Shown here: positions 59,017-64,000 of the stretch, in pieces
How positions within the stretch are numbered: the stretch's first letter is position 1
Layout: each line of letters begins with the position of its first letter
NCBI GenBank assembly: GCA_946406115.1
Contig: OX291547.1
Coordinates: forward strand, 19,101,001 to 19,165,000
Source of the DNA: Apoda limacodes
Lineage: Eukaryota > Arthropoda > Insecta > Lepidoptera > Limacodidae
Direction: 5' to 3'
Length of the DNA: 64,000 nucleotides
Position numbers and translations under genes: made by a program
Notes under the pieces: generated by a model
Told to the model about the DNA's origin: nothing
The model's database searches: none
The model's input: the letters and a program-made list of their open reading frames with translations, nothing else

Positions 59017-59735
59017 CTAATAATATCTGGCAAATAAAATCAAAATGTTGATTTTATGTACTTAGTCAATATAATAAACAGCATTCTTGTTAAATACCAT
59101 AGTAAACAAATAGTCATAAAAAGGGTGTAAAATGAGACCATAGGCATCGTGGCCAACGACGATGCAACTGTAAAAAGAAAAAGGTGCGGGAAGACAATTA
59201 CAAAAACGCTGGAAGCAATCCAGCGGACGTGCTCTTAATTGGATGAGACCACTTCCTCTAAACGACATCGCGCCTGGCGCTGGCTGTGGGCACCGTCTAC
59301 GACTGGGGCCTTTCATATTCATCCGGCAATTCTTTGCGACAAAACTCTTTTACTATTTTTGATCTTCAGATGCACTGAATATTAAAATGCACTTCTAATA
59401 TCACGGCCTTTGGGGCATTAAAATAAAATTTATTTATTATATTCTGTCATCTTATCGTTTCCCCGCTGTTGCATTGTTTCTTTTATGTTCTGTGCACTTT
59501 TATAATATTATTTATTCCGTTTAAGTTATAAATATACACAATACAAATAAAACGAGTACCTGCTATGGACATGAAATTTTATTCTTAAATAATAATTTAG
59601 AAATGTATGTTCATGATTATTTTATGAAAGTAGTACTTGCTTTACCTTTTTTGAGTTTATATATTTGCTAGTAACTTAGCTTGATCTACTGTCAAGTAGT
59701 AGTTAAGTTTTTGATTTTTTTAAGCTAGACAAGCT
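59017..59735. other. Gene-free stretch
   Basis: A GC-richer piece at 59150-59320 is open on the minus strand but not recognised. No other feature. Confidence 0.4.
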
Positions 59736-59739
59736 TCTA

Positions 59740-60222
59740 GATAGTTTTTGGGTCTTGATTGAATTGGGTCTTGCGGAGGACGCCTTTGCAATTTTCAAGA
59801 GTTATGTCGATGATCCCATACTCACAAGCCATATCGAACCCTTAAGTCTGAGGTGAGAGTTTGCATCCCTGTGTGGGTTCTACTGTTTGTATAATGTGAT
59901 GTGTTCTAAGGAATATTTTAAAATAATACCCACGGCTAATTTTTACTATCGCACCGATCGCCATCAACAGGGAATCCATCCTCACACCTTAAAACCTAAA
60001 TGGATACGTAGTATTGTTCGGTTTCAGAGGAACTTCCTCACGCAAACGCTTAGGTTGTGGAATGAGCTCGCTGCCAAGGTTTTCTCTAAGGACTACAATA
60101 TGGGCTTCTTCAAGAAGGAGGCTATTAGATTTTTGAAGGGTCGGCACCGCGCGAGTGCTACCCCTGGTGTTGCAAGGGTCCGCATAGGCTACGGTGACCG
60201 TTTACCATCAGGCAGAACTTAA
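59740..60222 (+). pseudogene. LINE reverse transcriptase, C-terminal end
   Basis: The clean part is the 111-codon frame 59887-60222: CSKEYFKIIPTANFYYRTDR, HPHTLKPKWI, RFQRNFLTQTLRLWNELAAK, VFSKDYNMGFFKKEAIRFLK and GRHRAS, ending at its own stop. It is the typical C-terminus of a widespread insect non-LTR reverse transcriptase. Before it, 59740-59886 carries related text in other frames (DDPILTSHIEPLSL), so a frameshift separates the two. No catalytic part is present: the insertion is 5'-truncated. Homologous but more decayed pieces lie at 15700-16270 and 34319-34545, both in reverse. Confidence 0.8.
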
Positions 60223-61090
60223 TCTTGTTTATCAAAAAAGGTATTCTGTTACAGTTCAGTCAATGTACCTGTAGTCTTTTTTTAAAAAAAACTTGTTTGG
60301 GTTCCGTAGCCAAAAAAATATAAAAAAAGTCTGTCCATATATCAAAACCTTATAATTCCCGGCTTACTTTAAACTGCTTAATCTAAGAATCTGAAAAAAT
60401 TTCGATAATGAATTACAAAAATACTTTCAACGAAAATTTGTTTTGAAAACTAGGTTTTCTATTTTAATGCGCGTACGGCACGCAATTGGCTGGTTCTTTA
60501 TTACTATACTTCAATCGATTCCAGAATGAATTCTACTCTGAAATGTTTATTTAGTAACAATATTCGCTGGAGGCGAGTCATATAATGGCTACTACATGAG
60601 TGCTTGAATGAAATCCGAAATTTCAGGTCTCCGTGGGAATACCTCGAGCGATATCTCTGTATGCTTTCAACTGTATTAGGCAAGTTTACAGAATAGAAAA
60701 TCGAGCCAAGAAACTAACTAGTTTTAGAAAATATCTATTTACAAATTTGCCTACTTTTTTTCCCACTCCACAAGGAAGCAAAGGTTATTTTCCAGTGGAT
60801 TTCAAATCGTATTTCGATACAGTCTACTATACTTAATTTTGAAAAACAGCTTACATAATTACTTAAAGCGTATAAATTATATCATGATCAGTTATTAGAC
60901 CTGGTATATAAATGGTTCATAAAAACTATGTTTATTTATGTACCGACTAAAACACCCTTTTTAAAAAAACATTGTGTCCTACGCTTCTATGTATTCGTTC
61001 TTAGTTTTCATTTCCTAGCATACAAGAACTATAATATTTTGCCCATTACCAAAATAAAAGCACGAAAGCAAAAGTCATGCCGCTGGTGAT
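60223..61090. other. Mostly unassigned, with a GGTTCCG fragment
   Basis: At 60295-60500 gggttccgtagccaaaaaaa and gcgcgtacggcacgcaattg suggest a diverged member of the GGTTCCGTACC family. The rest has no recognised feature. Confidence 0.4.
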
Positions 61091-61222
61091 TAAGACGCAA
61101 GTGCGAGTCGGACTCGCCCACGAAGGGTTTCTGTACCATTATCTATAAAAATGGCAAAAAAATCACGTTTGTTTTAGGGGAGCCCCCCTTAAATATTTGT
61201 TTTATTTTAATTTAATTATTTA
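61091..61222 (-). repeat. GGTTCCGTACC repeat, end part in reverse
   Basis: gcaagtgcgagtcggactcg, acgaagggtttctgtaccat and agcccccctt form the terminal module and the next block, directly before the tandem array. Confidence 0.75.
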
Positions 61223-63196
61223 TTTTTAAAGTGACTATATAACTAAATATTCTGTGCATAATGTAAGCGTCTACCTGTTGCCGTTATCAAAAAATCAAGC
61301 AAAAAAATCACGTTTGCTGTATGGGAGCCCCCTTAAATATTTATTTTATTCGGTTTTTTATTATTTGTTGTTATAGCGGCAACAGAAATACATCTGTGAA
61401 AATTTCAACTGTCTAACTATCACGGTTCATGATACAGCCTGGTGACAGACGGACGGACGGACAGCGGACGGACGTGCGGACAGCGGACGGACGGACGGAC
61501 AGTGGAGCCTTAGTAATAGGGTTCCGCTAATTACCCTTCGGGTACGGAACCCTAGAAACGGTAAAAAACCCAGTTTGGTGTATGGGAGCCCCCTTAAATA
61601 TATTTTTATTCTGTTTTTTAGTATTTGTTGTTACAGAGGCAACAGAAATACATATTCTGTGAAAATTTCAACTGTGTAACTATCACGGTTCATGAGATAC
61701 AGCCTAGTGACAGACGTACCGTCCCGTTTTTATCCTTTGGGTACGGAACTCTAAAAATAAAGCTCTCAAAATTATTTTTACAGTAAAATTAATAATTAGT
61801 AAAGGTGTGGGTATAACAGCCTACACAAGATCCAATTGAATATTCGGCTCAAACCACTTGTGTGGCCTCCCTCAACGAAATTTTTAAAGTGACTATATAA
61901 CTAAATATTCTGTGCATAATGTAAGCGTCTACCTGTTGCCGTTATCAAAAAATCAAGCAAAAAAATCACGTTTGCTGTATGGGAGCCCCCTTAAATATTT
62001 ATTTTATTCGGTTTTTTATTATTTGTTGTTATAGCGGCAACAGAAATACATCTGTGAAAATTTCAACTGTCTAACTATCACGGTTCATGATACAGCCTGG
62101 TGACAGACGGACGGACGGACAGCGGACGGACGTGCGGACAGCGGACGGACGGACGGACAGTGGAGCCTTAGTAATAGGGTTCCGCTAATTACCCTTCGGG
62201 TACGGAACCCTAGAAACGGTAAAAAACCCAGTTTGGTGTATGGGAGCCCCCTTAAATATATTTTTATTCTGTTTTTTAGTATTTGTTGTTACAGAGGCAA
62301 CAGAAATACATATTCTGTGAAAATTTCAACTGTGTAACTATCACGGTTCATGAGATACAGCCTAGTGACAGACGTACCGTCCCGTTTTTATCCTTTGGGT
62401 ACGGAACTCTAAAAATAAAGCTCTCAAAATTATTTTTACAGTAAAATTAATAATTAGTAAAGGTGTGGGTATAACAGCCTACACAAGATCCAATTGAATA
62501 TTCGGCTCAAACCACTTGTGTGGCCTCCCTCAACGAAATTTTTAAAGTGACTATATAACTAAATATTCTGTGCATAATGTAAGCGTCTACCTGTTGCTGT
62601 TATCAAAAAATCAAGCAAAAAAATCACGTTTGCTGTATGGGAGCCCCCTTAAATATTTATTTTATTCGGTTTTTTATTATTTGTTGTTATAGCGGCAACA
62701 GAAATACATCTGTGAAAATTTCAACTGTCTAACTATCACGGTTCATGATACAGCCTGGTGACAGACGGACGGACGGACAGCGGACGGACGTGCGGACAGC
62801 GGACGGACGGACGGACAGTGGAGCCTTAGTAATAGGGTTCCGCTAATTACCCTTCGGGTACGGAACCCTAGAAACGGTAAAAAACCCAGTTTGGTGTATG
62901 GGAGCCCCCTTAAATATATTTTTATTCTGTTTTTTAGTATTTGTTGTTACAGAGGCAACAGAAATACATATTCTGTGAAAATTTCAACTGTGTAACTATC
63001 ACGGTTCATGAGATACAGCCTAGTGACAGACGTACCGTCCCGTTTTTATCCTTTGGGTACGGAACTCTAAAAATAAAGCTCTCAAAATTATTTTTACAGT
63101 AAAATTAATAATTAGTAAAGGTGTGGGTATAACAGCCTACACAAGATCCAATTGAATATTCGGCTCAAACCACTTGTGTGGCCTCCCTCAACGAAA
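61223..63196 (-). repeat. Three tandem 658-bp units built from the GGTTCCGTACC repeat
   Basis: The landmark gtgactatataactaaatat starts at 61231, 61889 and 62547, a period of exactly 658. Units are 61223-61880, 61881-62538 and 62539-63196. By eye I find only one difference: position 62598 is t where the other two units have c. Each unit holds two diverged halves of the GGTTCCGTACC repeat in reverse (one with the gacggacggac array, one with cagacgtaccgtcccg) and a tail with tgtgggtataacagcctaca and ggcctccctcaacgaaa. It is non-coding. The identity means a very recent triplication or an assembly error. Confidence 0.95.
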
Positions 63197-63721
63197 CACA
63201 AGTATCGGCCTTCGATCAACGCACCAACATTGACACCAGTTGATTTAAATGATTTGTTGCTCCACTTTTGCTTGTGTGTCGAGCTACACGAGCAGTTAAG
63301 AGGAGGTTTTTTGTACAGAATATTACCAAGCATTGGGTAACACTCCTATGCAAATAAGAAGACATTTATATTTACATTGTCACAAAGAACCCACGTACTT
63401 GACATGTTCATATTTACATAAAATTATAATATATCAATACTTTTGATTTCAATTCTGTTTGATGTGATTCTAAGAAATTTATATTTTTTACAATTTCTAT
63501 GCCGATAAAATGAATTATATACTGCTTTTTGTCTTAACGCAGGTTAACTTATAAACCATGTTTGGTTTAAATGATTTTAATTAATTAATTAATTTGAATA
63601 ACATTTACATAGGTACATACAAACTACCTAATAAAGATCATTGTGTCTACGAAAAATATTTCTTTTCTTATCTGTAACTATATGCATAATTGAAAAACCC
63701 GACTTATGGAAGGTACGTATT
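63197..63721. other. Gene-free stretch
   Basis: The first 140 bases (acacaagtatcggccttcga onward) are balanced in composition and open on both strands together with the end of the array, but match no known family. The rest is AT-rich. Confidence 0.35.
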
Positions 63722-64000
63722 TTTAGGGTTCCGTACCCAAAGGGTAAACACAAGACCCTATTACTAAGACTCCGCTGTCCGTCCGTCCTTCAGTCTGTTA
63801 CCAGACTGTATCTCATGAACCGTGATAGTTAGACGCTCGAAATATTCACAGAATATTTAGTTATATATTCACTTTAAGGATACATGATTAAATAAAAAAA
63901 AAAAAAACAAATATTTTAGGTGTGCTCCCATACAACAAACGTGTTTTTTTTGCCATTTTTCTAGATAATGATACAGAACCCTTCGTGCGCGAGTCCTACT
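63722..64000 (+). repeat. GGTTCCGTACC repeat, cut by the window end
   Basis: From tagggttccgtacccaaagg, gactccgctgtccgtccgtc, ctgtatctcatgaaccgtga to the terminal module cagaacccttcgtgcgcgag at the window end. Orientation plus. Confidence 0.85.

Noticed and set aside
61440..62820. A possible CRISPR-like array from the gacggacggac units
   Set aside because: The spacing follows a 658-bp tandem duplication of an interspersed repeat in a eukaryotic genome; there are no short regular repeats with unique spacers.
63112..63340. Overlapping open frames on both strands at the end of the tandem array
   Set aside because: They run across the array boundary into unique sequence and match no family.

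Overview
The window looks like repeat-rich, AT-rich nuclear DNA from a moth or butterfly. Several interspersed repeats are of kinds I know to be common in Lepidoptera: a tRNA-derived SINE with a hyphenated palindromic body, the 'TTTGCCAGCGGCTTCGCCC' repeat, the 'GGTTCCGTACC ... GTCCGTCCGTC ... CGCACTTGGCC' repeat, and the LINE tail that reads 'LWNEL..KVF'. No complete host gene is visible. The only long open frame belongs to a retrotransposon. One short ORF ending at a good splice donor (45551-45749, minus strand) is a weak candidate for a host exon.

Layout. 0-10 kb: gene-poor DNA with repeat copies, a GC-rich repeat (3.9-4.3 kb), a tRNA-derived SINE (5.9-6.2 kb) and a broken hAT transposase (9.0-9.7 kb). 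10.3-13.0 kb: a decayed non-LTR retrotransposon on the minus strand with zinc finger, YLDD reverse transcriptase and restriction-like endonuclease. 15-16.3 kb: a palindromic MITE and a decayed LINE. 17.8-18.2 kb: an AT microsatellite and a head-to-head rearranged repeat. 20.6-21.6 kb: a transposon with about 140-bp inverted ends enclosing a decayed integrase of the KRBA2/Ginger type. 26.7-29.6 kb: a second retrotransposon of the zinc finger-RT-endonuclease kind, with a 910-codon open frame broken only near its end. 30-31.4 kb: a 5S-rRNA-derived composite repeat and MITEs. 32-46 kb: fragments of the same repeat families, a LINE tail, a reverse SINE, small hairpins and the candidate exon. 46.6-53.2 kb: another LINE tail, a 710-bp repeat that matches one at 1.1 kb, and three elements with long inverted ends. 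54.8-59.0 kb: a cluster of 5S-derived composites. 59.7-60.2 kb: a LINE tail. 61.2-63.2 kb: three tandem 658-bp units that are almost identical. The window ends inside another copy of the GGTTCCGTACC repeat.

The genes do not form a pathway; the region is a record of transposon insertion. The most informative items are the almost open retrotransposon at 26.7-29.6 kb with its diverged relative at 10.3-13.0 kb, the integrase remnant between inverted repeats, the exchange of a common end module between the 5S-derived repeat and the GGTTCCGTACC repeat, and the fresh 658-bp triplication. Repeat boundaries were judged by eye from matches between copies inside the window and are approximate.
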